Shown: positions 44,598 through 54,789, counted from the stretch's first letter. The stretch is DNA of 64,000 nucleotides from Pseudomonas massiliensis (GCF_000826105.1 NZ_CCYK01000007.1:806001-870000); one strand, 5' to 3'. Numbers and translations are program-made. The notes: a model not told the origin generated them from the sequence alone.

Positions 44598-45080
44598 CTA
44601 CGCGGCATTGGAAAGATACCCAGCGCAGCACTTCTTGAATTTCTGCCCGCCGCCACAGGGGCAGGGATCATTGCGCCCGGCAGCCAGTGGCACGGTGGGG
44701 TCGATGAAATACCAGCGCCCGTCGTGCTGGACAAAGGCCGAGCGTTCCCGGTGGCTGTGCTCTCCACCCTGGTCGTGCCAGCGGGCCACGAAGGTCACGA
44801 AGGCGTGTTCCGGCTTGCCGCCGATGACCTCGGCGGCTTCCACCTGCAATCCCAGCCAGGTCGCTTCCGCGCTCCAGGCAGCCATGGCCTGGCGATCCAG
44901 CCGGGCTTGCTGGGCGGGTAGGGTGGTCGCTACCAGGTAGTCCACCAGCCCAAGCACATAGGCGCTGTAGCGGGATCTCATCAGGTGCTGGGCATCCGGG
45001 GCGGGCTGGCCCAGGTGAAACCGGCCACAACACAGTTCAAGTTGGTTACCACTGCCGCAGGGGCATACGGCTACTGTCAT
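44598..45080 (-). CDS. ychJ: YchJ-family SEC-C protein
   Basis: The 160-residue protein has SEC-C-type Cys motifs at both ends, [15 protein letters not shown] at the N-terminus and [20 protein letters not shown] at the C-terminus, and the family core [20 protein letters not shown]. The role is unknown. The start is ATG 45080, which lies 2 bases before the stop of the DUF6231-like gene (45083), so the two are coupled. Confidence 0.9.
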   Translation of the reverse strand: MTVAVCPCGSGNQLELCCGRFHLGQPAPDAQHLMRSRYSAYVLGLVDYLVATTLPAQQARLDRQAMAAWSAEATWLGLQVEAAEVIGGKPEHAFVTFVARWHDQGGEHSHRERSAFVQHDGRWYFIDPTVPLAAGRNDPCPCGGGQKFKKCCAGYLSNAA

Positions 45081-45082
45081 GC

Positions 45083-45574
45083 TTACCACCAATATTTGCC
45101 AAAGTGCTGAGGGTTGGCCCAGAAGCGAGCGTTCAGCCAGTCCGGCGCTTGCTTGTATTGACGAACGTCATAAGTGAACAGGCCAAGGGTTTGCTCGTCC
45201 CGGACGAAGGTGGCCATCTTCTGCAGGGCAAGGGCGTAGAAATCCGTTTCCTTCCACGGGCTGGCCTGCAGGTCAGCCAGCACCGCCAGGCGACCACTGT
45301 TGAGATTGCGGACACCGCCGAGCAATTCCTGGCCTTCCCGTAGGCTCAGATGTTCCAGGCAATCTACCACCAAGGCCAGGTCGAAACGGCGGCCCGCCAG
45401 TTCCGCCGGTAGTCGACCGGGGCCGGCCAGCCCCAGGGCCGTGTCCGGGTAAGCGTCCATGAAGGCGTCCAGGGCCGGAAAACCGCTGGCCGAGAGCACC
45501 AGCAAGCGCGTCGGCTGTTGTTCCTGGAGCAGGGCCGCGATGGCTTGCTGGGGCGTTTGGGTTGAACTGCTCAT
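45083..45574 (-). CDS. DUF6231-like protein
   Basis: The 163-residue protein has [20 protein letters not shown] and [20 protein letters not shown], recalling a methyltransferase-like Rossmann fold that lacks a clear SAM motif. I assign it to the DUF6231 type from memory and with moderate certainty. It ends [10 protein letters not shown], just before ychJ. The function is unknown. Confidence 0.65.
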   Translation of the reverse strand: MSSSTQTPQQAIAALLQEQQPTRLLVLSASGFPALDAFMDAYPDTALGLAGPGRLPAELAGRRFDLALVVDCLEHLSLREGQELLGGVRNLNSGRLAVLADLQASPWKETDFYALALQKMATFVRDEQTLGLFTYDVRQYKQAPDWLNARFWANPQHFGKYWW

Positions 45575-45724
45575 GAGGCATTCCTTGTATTACGAAAACA
45601 AAGACTAGCGCTCACGAAACTTCGCGCCTAGTGCGCAATCAATTTGCCTGTATTTCGGCAGACTGATCTGCCTTGCGCTTTAATCCTCATACCGGCATCG
45701 GCCGGCGACACAGGAGTTTCGACG

Positions 45725-46459
45725 ATGAGAATGATCGTGCGGGCGCTGTTGCCCGTTCTTCTGGTCAGCAGTGTTCTGACTGGTTGTGCCTCGCGCAGTG
45801 ATGGAACCGCGCCGCTCAACCAGGGGAACTGGCCTATTTGCAGTGCCTTGGGGGGCGTTGCGGGCGCAGGTCTGGGCGCGCTGGAAAGCAGCGCCTGGGC
45901 CGCCGGGGGAGGGCTCGCCGGCGCGGTGGCCGGTGGCTTGATCTGTTTTGCCCAGGATGGCGACGCCGACGGAGACGGCGTATTCGACCGTCGCGACCGC
46001 TGCCCGGATACACCGGCACGCACGCCTGTGTCCCATAACGGTTGCCCACTTCCCGTGATACCGGCACCGCCAGTCGCCGCCGAGCCACCGCCAGCGCCCG
46101 CGCCCAAGGAAGAAGTCATTACGCTCAATGACGCGGGCAATGTGCTGTTCGAGTTCGACAAATCTGATCTGACCGCCGAGGCGCAAAGCCAGCTGACCGC
46201 CTTGCTGGGTCGTTTAACCGCTGCCGATGTGGTGAGCGTGAAGGTCGACGGGCATACCGACAGCGTAGGCAGCGATGGCTATAACCAGGGCTTGTCAGAG
46301 CGTCGTGCCGCCAGCGTGGTGAACTTCCTGGTCCAACAGGGTGTACCGCAGGCCAAGCTCAGCAGCGAAGGCTTCGGCGAAAGCCAGCCTGTGGCTGACA
46401 ATGAGACCGATGCCGGCCGCGCCCAGAACCGCCGGGTCGAGCTGCACCTGAACCGTTGA
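45725..46459 (+). CDS. OmpA-family lipoprotein
   Basis: The 244-residue protein has a lipoprotein signal with SSVLTGCASRSDG, a Gly/Ala-rich stretch (45-85), a short Ca-binding-like repeat DGDADGDGVFDRRDRCPDTP and a C-terminal OmpA domain (about 130-240). That domain shows VKVDGHTDSVGSDGYNQGLS and SSEGFGESQPVADNETDAGR, the peptidoglycan-binding signature. It probably links outer membrane to wall. ATG 45725 gives the signal peptide; an upstream in-frame start at 45644 is less likely. Confidence 0.88.
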   Translation: MRMIVRALLPVLLVSSVLTGCASRSDGTAPLNQGNWPICSALGGVAGAGLGALESSAWAAGGGLAGAVAGGLICFAQDGDADGDGVFDRRDRCPDTPARTPVSHNGCPLPVIPAPPVAAEPPPAPAPKEEVITLNDAGNVLFEFDKSDLTAEAQSQLTALLGRLTAADVVSVKVDGHTDSVGSDGYNQGLSERRAASVVNFLVQQGVPQAKLSSEGFGESQPVADNETDAGRAQNRRVELHLNR

Positions 46460-46522
46460 GCAGACGCCTCGCGGCATTTTCAGTAAGGTACGCCTTTATG
46501 ATCGTGTCGCGAGGCCGCTTCA

Positions 46523-46801
46523 ATGATAAATCTTCCAAGGTTGGCGACCGGGGTGGCCAAGGCTCTTACCCTGGTGTTCTGGTGGTTGTTCCTGGTCAAC
46601 CTGCTCAATGCCTTCCCAAAACCGTTTTCGGCCTGGATGCTGCTGGCCGGTATCGGCCTGCTGGGGCTGCATATCCTTGAACTGCTCGCCGTTAGCGCCC
46701 TGCTGCGGCACCGTTCTCATCCCTGGCTGGACCGCGTGCAAATCCTGCTTCTTGGCATTTTCCATGTGCAATCGATGCGCAAGGCATTGCCGCGCCCTTG
46801 A
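46523..46801 (+). CDS. DUF1145-family membrane protein
   Basis: The 92-residue protein has two or three membrane helices, including LTLVFWWLFLVNLLNAFPK and AGIGLLGLHILELLAV. This matches the DUF1145 family. The function is unknown. It is followed by a DUF4823-type lipoprotein gene 77 bases later on the same strand. Confidence 0.75.
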   Translation: MINLPRLATGVAKALTLVFWWLFLVNLLNAFPKPFSAWMLLAGIGLLGLHILELLAVSALLRHRSHPWLDRVQILLLGIFHVQSMRKALPRP

Positions 46802-46878
46802 TGGCTGCGGCGGATTGGCGCAAAAGCTGCATCCAGGCTGGCATTCGCCGGGTTTCCGTCACGGCTTTGGAGAGAATG

Positions 46879-47490
46879 ATGCGTAGGGTGCGAGCAGCAG
46901 TAGGGGTAATGGTGCTGTCGATGCTGGGCGGCTGCATGAGCGTCAGCGACATGGGGATGGTCGCCAAGGATCAACTCAGTGATGCCGGCGTGCTGGATCA
47001 CAGCCAGACCCGCCGTTCCACCAACTTCCGTTTGCAGCCCGACTCGTTCATCTACATCGCCCAGGGCGCCTTCATGCCGCCAGGCGGCGCCTATCCACGA
47101 CCGAACGTGGTCGCGGAGGAAGCCTTTCGCGGCTTCGTCGAGTATTTCCCCATGGTTCGTCGCGCCGCTCAGCCTGAAGGCCTGGAACAGGCCTTGAGCG
47201 AAGCGCGAGGCGTAGGGGCACACTATGTGCTCTATACCCGTTTCGCACGGGCCGACGACCGCATCGGCAACCTGGATGAATGGTCCGACCAGGAGGCCAT
47301 CGACCGCTTGGGCATCGACAGCGGTGTGGTACAGATGATGCTGATCGAAACCAGCACCCGCTATCTCATCGACACCGCCACCATCCGCAGTCGCGGGGGC
47401 TTGCTGACGTTCCATGACAATAAGCCGGAAGATTTGCTTGGCCCGCCCATGGAGGACTACGCTCAGCGCTTGTTGGGCATGAGCGAGTGA
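46879..47490 (+). CDS. DUF4823-family lipoprotein
   Basis: The 203-residue protein has a lipoprotein signal (MRRVRAAVGVMVLSMLGG, Cys following) and a soluble domain. I assign it to DUF4823 from general similarity of FIYIAQGAFMPPGGAYPRPN and ARGVGAHYVLYTRFARADDR. Two ATGs lie in line (46876 and 46879); spacing from GGAGA favours the second. It is followed by the DUF1285 gene 11 bases later, so they form an operon. Confidence 0.72.
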   Translation: MRRVRAAVGVMVLSMLGGCMSVSDMGMVAKDQLSDAGVLDHSQTRRSTNFRLQPDSFIYIAQGAFMPPGGAYPRPNVVAEEAFRGFVEYFPMVRRAAQPEGLEQALSEARGVGAHYVLYTRFARADDRIGNLDEWSDQEAIDRLGIDSGVVQMMLIETSTRYLIDTATIRSRGGLLTFHDNKPEDLLGPPMEDYAQRLLGMSE

Positions 47491-47501
47491 GGAGCAGGAC
47501 C

Positions 47502-48062
47502 ATGAGTGACCCGGTGAAAGCAGACTCATTGCTTGGCCAGATCCCCAAGGCCGCCGGGTTGCCGCCGGTGCATCGGTGGAACCCGCCCTTCTGCGGGGAC
47601 ATCGACATGCGCATCGCCCGAGACGGCACCTGGTACTACCAGGGAACCCCCATTACTCGGCAGCCGATGGTGCGCCTGTTTTCCACCGTCCTGAAGCGGG
47701 AGAAGGATCTGTGGTTCCTGGTTACCCCTGTGGAGAAGGTCGGCATTCGGGTCGAGGATGCGCCCTTCGTTGCGGTAGCCCTGGAAGTCGAAGGGCAGGG
47801 CGAAGCGCAGCGACTGCATTTCACTGACAACGTGGAGAACCGTTTCGTCGCCGGCGCTGAGCATCCATTGCGAGTGGATACCGACCCGGTCACGGGCGAG
47901 CCGTCCCCTTATGTTCGTGTACGGGATCAGCTCGATGCGCTGATCCATCGCAACGTGTTTTACCAGTTGGTAGACCTGGCCGTCGTTCGGGTGGCCAACG
48001 GGCAGTCACTGCTGGGTGTATGGAGTGATGGCCTGTTCTTCGAACTGGGGGAAGCGCCCTGA
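47502..48062 (+). CDS. DUF1285-family protein
   Basis: The 186-residue protein has HRWNPPFCGDIDMRIARDGT and YYQGTPITRQPMVRLFSTVL, and later RVRDQLDALIHRNVFYQLVD. These are typical of DUF1285, a cytoplasmic family of unknown function. GAGGAG lies upstream of ATG 47502. Confidence 0.88.
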   Translation: MSDPVKADSLLGQIPKAAGLPPVHRWNPPFCGDIDMRIARDGTWYYQGTPITRQPMVRLFSTVLKREKDLWFLVTPVEKVGIRVEDAPFVAVALEVEGQGEAQRLHFTDNVENRFVAGAEHPLRVDTDPVTGEPSPYVRVRDQLDALIHRNVFYQLVDLAVVRVANGQSLLGVWSDGLFFELGEAP

Positions 48063-48162
48063 GCGATTCAGATGAGCGGCCGGGATTGGTACCGACAGCG
48101 GTATCCGCTTGGTGTGGGCTTGGCTGAAAGTCAGGAAAAAAGGAAGGATAGCGAGGGGAGGT

Positions 48163-48238
48163 TGGCTCCGCGACCTGGACTCGAACCAGGGACCCAATGA
48201 TTAACAGTCATTTGCTCTACCGACTGAGCTATCGCGGA
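48163..48238 (-). tRNA. tRNA-Asn (GTT)
   Basis: On the minus strand a 76-base cloverleaf runs from TCCGCGATAGCTCAG through ACTGTTAATC, with anticodon GTT, to GGTTCGAGTCC and the 3' CCA. The acceptor stem TCCGCGA pairs with TCGCGGA. Confidence 0.97.
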
Positions 48239-48250
48239 ACAACGAGGGGT

Positions 48251-48278
48251 ATCTTACTGATAACCCTCGTAAAGTCAA
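48251..48278 (-). promoter_or_regulatory. Sigma-70-type promoter of tRNA-Asn
   Basis: On the minus strand TTGACT (48278-48273) and TAAGAT (48256-48251) are separated by 16 bases, 13 to 18 bases upstream of the tRNA. The match is good for a strong stable-RNA promoter. Confidence 0.65.
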
Positions 48279-48373
48279 CGCTGCGGGCATCGGCGAAAGC
48301 TGGCCAATGGGCATTATCCGCTAACCCTTTTTCGCCAGCTGCCACGGTGCACAGGCCGGCGAGGGAAGCGCTC

Positions 48374-49570
48374 TTATAGCACCTTGACTATGGCTTCGGT
48401 CACAGGTCCCAGGTTATGGGCGTTGAGGGCGGCGGCGCAGATACGGCCGGTATCCAGGGCGTAGATTCCGAATTCGTCTCTCAGGCGATGCACCTGAGCG
48501 GTGGTCAGGCCGGAGTAGGAGAACATGCCCCGCTGTTGCTTGATGAAGCTGAAGTCCTGAGCCGCGCCCAGCTTGTCGAGGCGATCGACCATTTCCAGAC
48601 GCATCTCGCGGATGCGACCGCGCATCTGCGCCAGTTCGCCTTCCCACAGAGCACGCAGTTCCGGCGTATTCAGCACCGTAGCCACGATCATGGCGCCGTG
48701 AGTGGGCGGGTTGGAGTAGTTGGTGCGGATCACGCGCTTCACCTGGGACAGTACCCGGGCGCTTTCGTCCCTGGAGGCGGTGACGATGGACAGCGCCCCT
48801 ACCCGTTCGCCATAGAGCGAGAAGGACTTGGAGAAGGAACTGGACACAAAGAAGGTCAGCCCTGCCTGCGCGAACAGTCGCACAGCCTCGGCGTCCTCGG
48901 CGATGCCGTCGCCGAAGCCCTGGTAGGCGATGTCCAGGAAGGGGATATGTGCCTTGGCGCGCACTACGTCCAGCACCTGCTGCCAGTCGTCGCGGCTCAG
49001 GTCCACGCCGGTGGGGTTGTGACAGCAGGCATGCAGCACCACCACCGACCCGGAGGGCAGGGCGTTGAGGTCTTCCAGCAAGCCGGAACGGTTCACCCCA
49101 TGGCTGGTCGCATCATAGTAACGGTAGTCACGGACCGGGAAGCCGGCGGTTTCGAAGAGCGCGCGGTGGTTTTCCCAGCTCGGGTCGCTGATGGCGACCA
49201 CGGCCTCGGGGCGCAGCCGCTTGATGAAATCCGCGCCCAGCTTGAGCGCGCCCGTGCCACCAACGGCCTGTACAGTGACCACGCGGCCCTCGACCAACAG
49301 CGCTGAATCGGCACCGAAGAGCAGGGTCTGCACGGCCTTGTCGTAGGCGGCGATACCGTCGATGGGCAGGTAGCCACGAGCCGCCTGCTGGGCGACCCGC
49401 GCCTGTTCAGCCTCGATCACCGCGCGCATGAGCGGGATTTTGCCTTCTTCGTTGTAGTAAACGCCTACACCCAGGTTGACCTTGTCAGGGCGGGTATCGG
49501 CATTGAAGGCTTCGTTGAGGCCGAGGATGGGATCGCGGGGCGCCAATTCGACAGCGGAAAACAGGCTCAT
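48374..49570 (-). CDS. tyrB: Aromatic amino acid aminotransferase
   Basis: The 398-residue fold-type I PLP enzyme has VNLGVGVYYNEEGKIPLMRA, LHACCHNPTGVDLSRDDWQQ and the PLP Lys in SSSFSKSFSLYGERVG, with RVIRTNYSNPPTHG at the substrate site. This is the TyrB/AspC group. ATG 49570 (MSLFSAVELAPRDP) is the family start; an upstream in-frame start at 49651 adds 27 residues. It precedes uvrB in a divergent arrangement with 228 bases between them. Confidence 0.92.
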   Translation of the reverse strand: MSLFSAVELAPRDPILGLNEAFNADTRPDKVNLGVGVYYNEEGKIPLMRAVIEAEQARVAQQAARGYLPIDGIAAYDKAVQTLLFGADSALLVEGRVVTVQAVGGTGALKLGADFIKRLRPEAVVAISDPSWENHRALFETAGFPVRDYRYYDATSHGVNRSGLLEDLNALPSGSVVVLHACCHNPTGVDLSRDDWQQVLDVVRAKAHIPFLDIAYQGFGDGIAEDAEAVRLFAQAGLTFFVSSSFSKSFSLYGERVGALSIVTASRDESARVLSQVKRVIRTNYSNPPTHGAMIVATVLNTPELRALWEGELAQMRGRIREMRLEMVDRLDKLGAAQDFSFIKQQRGMFSYSGLTTAQVHRLRDEFGIYALDTGRICAAALNAHNLGPVTEAIVKVL

Positions 49571-49798
49571 TATGGACCGTGGCTCTGTAAGTGGAGGATG
49601 AGAAGTCCGCACCTTTGCGGTGCGCCAACGGTCGTTGAGTATAGAGGGCAAGCCGAGGCTAGGCGACAGCTTGTTCGATTTTTTTTACACCCTGAAACAC
49701 CGGTACGGGGTCGTGGCGCTTGTGTCGTGATTTGACGGCTTCGTCAGGCCCGAAGTACTGTTCATGGATACAGCCCGCAAGGGTTCACGAGGTCAGTC

Positions 49799-51814
49799 AT
49801 GTCGGAATTCCAGCTCGTTACCCAATATCGGCCCGCCGGAGATCAACCGGAGGCGATCCGTCAGCTGGTGGAAGGCATCGATGCCGGCCTGGCCCACCAG
49901 ACATTGCTGGGGGTGACCGGCTCCGGCAAGACCTTCAGCGTTGCCAACGTCATTGCCCAGGTGAAGCGGCCTACTTTGGTCCTGGCGCCGAACAAGACGC
50001 TGGCGGCCCAGCTCTACGGTGAGTTCAAGGCGTTCTTTCCCAACAATGCCGTGGAGTACTTCGTCTCCTACTACGATTATTACCAACCGGAAGCCTATGT
50101 GCCGTCGTCGGACACCTTCATCGAAAAGGATGCGTCCATCAACGACCACATCGAGCAGATGCGATTGTCGGCGACCAAGGCCTTGCTCGAGCGCAAGGAC
50201 GCGATCATCGTGACCACGGTTTCCTGCATCTACGGCCTGGGCAGTCCGGAAACCTACCTGCGCATGGTGCTGCACCTGGACCGGGGCGACCGCTTCGACC
50301 AGCGCGAGCTGTTGCGCCGGCTGGCCGAGCTGCAATACACCCGTAACGAGATCGATTTTGCCCGCGCGACCTTCCGTGTGCGCGGTGATGTGATCGATGT
50401 GTTCCCCGCCGAATCGGACCTGGAAGCCATTCGGATCGAGCTGTTCGACGACGAGATCGAAAACATCTCGTCCTTCGATCCGCTGACGGGCGAGGTCATC
50501 CAGCGCCTGCCCCGCTATACGCTCTACCCGAAGACTCACTACGTGACGCCTCGGGAAACCATCGTTTCCGCCATCGAGAACATCAAGGTGGAGCTGGAAG
50601 AACGACTGGATTACCTGCGTAAGGCGAACAAGCTCGTCGAGGCGCAGCGGCTTGAGCAGCGTACCCGCTTCGACCTGGAGATGATGCTGGAGCTGGGCTA
50701 CTGCAACGGCATCGAGAACTACTCGCGCTACCTCTCGGGCCGGCCCGCGGGCGCGGCGCCGCCCACCTTGTACGATTACCTGCCACCCGAAGCCCTGTTG
50801 GTGATCGACGAATCCCACGTGAGCGTTCCCCAGGTGGGTGCCATGTACAAGGGTGACCGCTCGCGCAAGGAAACCCTGGTGGAATACGGCTTCCGCCTGC
50901 CCTCGGCCCTGGACAACCGGCCCATGCGCTTCGATGAGTGGGAAGCGGTGATGCCGCAGACCATTTTCGTTTCCGCCACCCCTGGGCCCTACGAGCAGGA
51001 GCATGCCGGCCGGGTGGTGGAGCAGGTGGTGCGCCCCACCGGCCTGGTGGACCCACAGATCGAGATACGCCCGGCCTCCACCCAGGTGGACGACCTGCTC
51101 TCGGAAATCCGCAAGCAGGTGGCGCTCGATCAACGGGTACTGGTGACTACCCTGACCAAGCGCATGTCCGAGGATCTTACCGATTACCTGGCCGATCATG
51201 ACGTACGCGTGCGTTACCTGCACTCGGACATCGACACCGTGGAGCGAGTGGAAATCATCCGCGACCTGCGCCTGGGCAATTTCGACGTCCTGGTGGGCAT
51301 TAACCTGCTCCGCGAAGGCCTGGACATGCCTGAGGTAGCCCTGGTAGCCATTCTGGATGCTGACAAGGAAGGCTTTCTGCGGTCCGAGCGCTCGCTGATC
51401 CAGACCATCGGACGCGCGGCCCGAAACCTCAATGGGCGGGCGATCCTGTACGCCGACGCCATGACCGGCTCCATGGAACGCGCCATCAACGAAACCGAGC
51501 GGCGCCGCGAGAAGCAGATCGCGTTCAACGAAGCCAATGGCATAGTGCCCAAGGGCGTGGTCCGGGACATCGCGGACATTCTTGAAGGCGCCAACATCCC
51601 TGGCGGCAAGAGCAAGAAACGCAAGGGCATGGCCAAGGCCGCCGAGGAAAGTGCCAAGTACGAAGCCGAGCTGCGCAGCCCCAGCGAGATCAACAAGCGC
51701 ATCCGCCAGCTGGAAGAAAAGATGCTGCAACTGGCCCGCGACCTGGAGTTCGAAGCTGCCGCCCAGACCCGCGACGAGATCGCCAAGTTGCGGGAGCGGC
51801 TGTTGGCGGTTTGA
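49799..51814 (+). CDS. uvrB: Excinuclease ABC subunit B
   Basis: The 671-residue protein is the damage-verifying subunit of nucleotide excision repair. It has the Walker A site [17 protein letters not shown], the beta-hairpin region [35 protein letters not shown] (motif II), ATPGPYEQ and [15 protein letters not shown] (motif VI), and a C-terminal UVR motif, [20 protein letters not shown]. The start is ATG 49799. Two REP-like elements follow it. Confidence 0.97.
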   Translation: MSEFQLVTQYRPAGDQPEAIRQLVEGIDAGLAHQTLLGVTGSGKTFSVANVIAQVKRPTLVLAPNKTLAAQLYGEFKAFFPNNAVEYFVSYYDYYQPEAYVPSSDTFIEKDASINDHIEQMRLSATKALLERKDAIIVTTVSCIYGLGSPETYLRMVLHLDRGDRFDQRELLRRLAELQYTRNEIDFARATFRVRGDVIDVFPAESDLEAIRIELFDDEIENISSFDPLTGEVIQRLPRYTLYPKTHYVTPRETIVSAIENIKVELEERLDYLRKANKLVEAQRLEQRTRFDLEMMLELGYCNGIENYSRYLSGRPAGAAPPTLYDYLPPEALLVIDESHVSVPQVGAMYKGDRSRKETLVEYGFRLPSALDNRPMRFDEWEAVMPQTIFVSATPGPYEQEHAGRVVEQVVRPTGLVDPQIEIRPASTQVDDLLSEIRKQVALDQRVLVTTLTKRMSEDLTDYLADHDVRVRYLHSDIDTVERVEIIRDLRLGNFDVLVGINLLREGLDMPEVALVAILDADKEGFLRSERSLIQTIGRAARNLNGRAILYADAMTGSMERAINETERRREKQIAFNEANGIVPKGVVRDIADILEGANIPGGKSKKRKGMAKAAEESAKYEAELRSPSEINKRIRQLEEKMLQLARDLEFEAAAQTRDEIAKLRERLLAV

Positions 51815-51837
51815 GACGAGCGTCCCGTGGATCGCTG

Positions 51838-51911
51838 GTGGGAGCCAGCGAAGCTGGCGAATGTTCAGGCGGCTGGGCCGAGATCGTTCGGCAGCTAGCG
51901 CTGCCTCCCAC
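51838..51911. repeat. REP-like element after uvrB, copy 1
   Basis: GTGGGAGCCAGCGAAGCTGG followed by CGAATG, a central 30-base part and a closing GCTAGCGCTGCCTCCCAC form a long hairpin. It is identical to copy 2 from 51843 to 51911. Confidence 0.7.
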
Positions 51912-51937
51912 TGGATAGTGCGCGCTGTTTGAGGGGG

Positions 51938-52009
51938 GGGAGCCAGCGAAGCTGGCGAATGTTCAGGCGGCTGGGCCGAGATCGTTCGGCAGCTAGCGCT
52001 GCCTCCCAC
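51938..52009. repeat. REP-like element after uvrB, copy 2
   Basis: This copy is offset by 98 bases and identical to copy 1 over 69 bases. It is preceded by a G8 run instead of GTGG. The exact identity, including the loop, and the G run mean an assembly duplication cannot be excluded. Confidence 0.7.
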
Positions 52010-52097
52010 GCGGAAACGTGAATCGCGCACCCCTTGGGCCTAGTCGGCCCGGCCTGCTAAGATCTGCTGTTTTGTACTATCCTGTCCGAGACCTCTC

Positions 52098-53579
52098 ATG
52101 AGCACTGTTCGCACCCGAATCGCGCCGTCGCCCACCGGCGACCCCCACGTTGGCACGGCCTATATCGCCCTGTTCAACTACTGCTTCGCCAAAAAGCACG
52201 GTGGTGAATTCATTCTGCGTATCGAGGACACGGACCAGCTGCGGTCGACCCGTGAATCCGAGCAGCAGATCTTCGACGCCTTGCGCTGGCTGGGCATCGA
52301 ATGGAGCGAAGGCCCGGACGTAGGCGGCCCACACGGCCCTTATCGGCAGAGCGAGCGCGGCGACATCTACCGTCGCTACGCCCAGCAACTGGTCGATGCC
52401 GGCCATGCCTTCCCGTGCTTCTGCACGGCCGAGGAGCTGGACCAGATGCGCGCCGAGCAGATCGCCCGCGGCGAAACACCACGCTACGACGGCCGCGCGC
52501 TCTTGCTTTCCCCAGAGGAAGTGCAGCGGCGCCTGGCTGCGGGGGAGCCCCACGTGATCCGCATGAAGGTGCCCAGCGAGGGCATCTGCGTGGTGCCGGA
52601 CATGCTGCGGGGCGACGTGGAGATCCCGTGGGATCGCATGGACATGCAGGTGCTGATCAAGACCGATGGCCTGCCTACCTACTTCCTGGCCAACGTGGTG
52701 GATGACCACCTGATGGGCATCACCCACGTGCTGCGCGGCGAGGAATGGCTGCCCTCGGCACCCAAGCTGATGAAGTTGTACGAGTACTTCGGCTGGGAGC
52801 AGCCGCAGCTGTGCTACATGCCCCTGCTGCGTAACCCGGACAAGTCCAAGTTGTCCAAGCGAAAGAACCCCACCTCGGTGACCTTCTACGAGCGCATGGG
52901 CTTCATGCCCGAGGCGATGCTCAACTACCTCGGCCGCATGGGCTGGTCCATGCCGGACGAGCGCGAGAAGTTCTCCCTGGAGGAAATGGTGGAGCACTTC
53001 GACCTTTCGCGGGTTTCGCTGGGCGGGCCCATCTTCGACATCGAGAAGCTGTCCTGGCTGAACGGGCAATGGTTGCGCGAGCTGCCCGTTGAGGAGTTCG
53101 CCGCTCGCGTGCAGAAGTGGGCGTTCAAACCGGAGTACCTGCTCAAGATCGCCCCCCTGGTGCAGGGTCGGGTCGAAACCTTCAGCCAGATCGCGCCACT
53201 CGGTGGTTTCTTCTTCGAAGGTGGCGTGCGCCTGGATCCGTCGCTGTTCGTGTCGAAGAAGCTGAGCCCCGATCAGGTGCGCCAGGTCATCCAGTTGATC
53301 CTGTGGAAACTGGAGGCCCTGCGGCAGTGGGAGAAGGATCGCATCACCGCCTGCATCCAAGCTGTGGTCGATGGGCTTGGCCTCAAGTTGCGTGACGCCA
53401 TGCCGCTGATGTTCGCCGGCATTACCGGACAGGCAAGTTCCGTCTCGGTGCTCGATGCCATGGAAATCCTCGGGCCGGACCTGACCCGCTATCGCTTGCG
53501 CCAGGCACTGGACCTGCTCGGTGGCGTTTCGAAGAAGGAAAACAAGGAGTGGGAAAAGCTGTTGGCTGAGCTGGGCTGA
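52098..53579 (+). CDS. gltX: Glutamyl-tRNA synthetase
   Basis: The 493-residue class I synthetase charges tRNA-Glu, whose genes follow downstream. The HIGH-type motif is [15 protein letters not shown], and the KMSKS-type motif is [12 protein letters not shown], near residue 255. [20 protein letters not shown] is also conserved. The C-terminal helical domain is of bacterial type. The start is ATG 52098. The tRNA-Glu genes at 53927 and 54170 are its substrates. Confidence 0.96.
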   Translation: MSTVRTRIAPSPTGDPHVGTAYIALFNYCFAKKHGGEFILRIEDTDQLRSTRESEQQIFDALRWLGIEWSEGPDVGGPHGPYRQSERGDIYRRYAQQLVDAGHAFPCFCTAEELDQMRAEQIARGETPRYDGRALLLSPEEVQRRLAAGEPHVIRMKVPSEGICVVPDMLRGDVEIPWDRMDMQVLIKTDGLPTYFLANVVDDHLMGITHVLRGEEWLPSAPKLMKLYEYFGWEQPQLCYMPLLRNPDKSKLSKRKNPTSVTFYERMGFMPEAMLNYLGRMGWSMPDEREKFSLEEMVEHFDLSRVSLGGPIFDIEKLSWLNGQWLRELPVEEFAARVQKWAFKPEYLLKIAPLVQGRVETFSQIAPLGGFFFEGGVRLDPSLFVSKKLSPDQVRQVIQLILWKLEALRQWEKDRITACIQAVVDGLGLKLRDAMPLMFAGITGQASSVSVLDAMEILGPDLTRYRLRQALDLLGGVSKKENKEWEKLLAELG

Positions 53580-53596
53580 TCCCTTTACCTGAGCAT

Positions 53597-53630
53597 GGAG
53601 GCCGGCCCGGCGCCGTCCGGCCTGGCCTCC
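53597..53630 (+). terminator. Hairpin after gltX
   Basis: GGAGGCCGGCC (from 53597) pairs with GGCCTGGCCTCC (to 53630) apart from one mismatch. There is no T-run, so it is a weak terminator candidate or an mRNA 3' structure. Confidence 0.45.
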
Positions 53631-53707
53631 AGCCCCTGCAGGACCAGGCCGCTTCCCTAAGCCTTTGAATGCCGGGAGAAATTTTTCATGAATTTCTTAA
53701 AATTAGT

Positions 53708-53736
53708 TTGACAGGGTAGGGGGAGCGTCTTAATAT
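53708..53736 (+). promoter_or_regulatory. Strong sigma-70 promoter of the tRNA genes
   Basis: TTGACA (53708-53713) and TAATAT (53731-53736) are separated by exactly 17 bases. A GC-rich discriminator (GCGCCCCG) follows, as in stringently controlled stable-RNA promoters. It sits 45 bases upstream of the first tRNA. Confidence 0.85.
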
Positions 53737-53780
53737 GCGCCCCGTCCACGACATGGTGCTGAAACAAAGCGCCGCGCTGT

Positions 53781-53856
<76 letters not shown>

Positions 53857-53926
53857 AATTCCTCGCCCGAGGTGCTGTTGTAGATCTAGGGCAAGCCGGT
53901 CACCAGGCCGGTCGGAAAGAAGGTCT

Positions 53927-54002
53927 GTCCCCTTCGTCTAGTGGCCTAGGACACCGCCCTTTCACGGCGGTAACAGGGGTTCGAGTCCCCTAGGGGACGC
54001 CA
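53927..54002 (+). tRNA. tRNA-Glu (TTC), copy 1
   Basis: A 76-base cloverleaf with GTCCCCTTCGTCTAG at the start, anticodon loop CTTTCAC (anticodon TTC), GGTTCGAGTCC and a 3' CCA. It is identical to copy 2 at 54170. Confidence 0.97.
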
Positions 54003-54051
54003 CTTTACCTGTATCACCCTTGGGTGGTACACGCCGCCAGGCGTTAAATTT

Positions 54052-54127
<76 letters not shown>

Positions 54128-54169
54128 ATTTGCCAGGGTTCGCTACGGCGGGCCTGCTCGAAGGTTTGC

Positions 54170-54245
54170 GTCCCCTTCGTCTAGTGGCCTAGGACACCGC
54201 CCTTTCACGGCGGTAACAGGGGTTCGAGTCCCCTAGGGGACGCCA
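54170..54245 (+). tRNA. tRNA-Glu (TTC), copy 2
   Basis: It has the same 76 bases as the Glu gene at 53927 and lies 42 bases after the second Ala gene. It is the last gene of the four-tRNA unit. Confidence 0.97.
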
Positions 54246-54271
54246 CGTTTACCCCGATCTCCGGGAATCAA

Positions 54272-54307
54272 GGCTCATTCGATTATTGAATGGGCCTTTT
54301 GTTTTTT
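54272..54307 (+). terminator. Terminator of the tRNA operon
   Basis: GGCTCATTC (54272-54280) pairs with GAATGGGCC (54288-54296) around GATTATT, with one G-T pair. TTTTGTTTTTT follows. It ends the four-tRNA transcript just before the thioesterase gene. Confidence 0.9.
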
Positions 54308-54342
54308 CGGCCCTACGGTATACGTTGCGCGCAGGAGAGCAT

Positions 54343-54786
54343 ATGAACTGGGATCTGCCGTTACCTTTCACCCTCGATCTGCGCGTCACCGTCGACGATA
54401 TCGACGGCCTTGGCCATGCCAACAATGCTGTCTACGTCACCTGGCTGGAACGCTGCGCCTGGCGTCATTCCAGCTACCTGGGCCTGGACCTGGCGGAGTA
54501 CCACCGGCTGGACCGGGCCATGGCCGTGCTGCGCCATGAAATCGATTACCTGGCCAGCGCTCATGAAGGGGACGAGCTTATCCTGGGGACCTGGATCATC
54601 GACTGGGACCAGCGTTTGAAAATGAACCGCCGTTTCCAGTTGATACGCCCCAGCGATGGCGCCACCTTGTTGCGCGCCCGGACCACCTTCGTATGCATTG
54701 AGCTCTCCAGTGGCCGGCCCAAGCGAATGCCCAGCGAATTCATCGATGGCTACGGCTGTGCCGTTCTGCCTACGCCCGGATCCTGA
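54343..54786 (+). CDS. Hotdog-fold acyl-CoA thioesterase
   Basis: The 147-residue protein has a hotdog fold of the 4-hydroxybenzoyl-CoA thioesterase type: VTVDDIDGLGHANNAVYVTW with the acidic residue near the front, and LGTWIIDWDQRLKMNRRFQL. The substrate is unknown. GGAG precedes ATG 54343. Its stop is three bases before dusC, so they are co-transcribed. Confidence 0.88.
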   Translation: MNWDLPLPFTLDLRVTVDDIDGLGHANNAVYVTWLERCAWRHSSYLGLDLAEYHRLDRAMAVLRHEIDYLASAHEGDELILGTWIIDWDQRLKMNRRFQLIRPSDGATLLRARTTFVCIELSSGRPKRMPSEFIDGYGCAVLPTPGS

Positions 54787-54789
54787 ACC

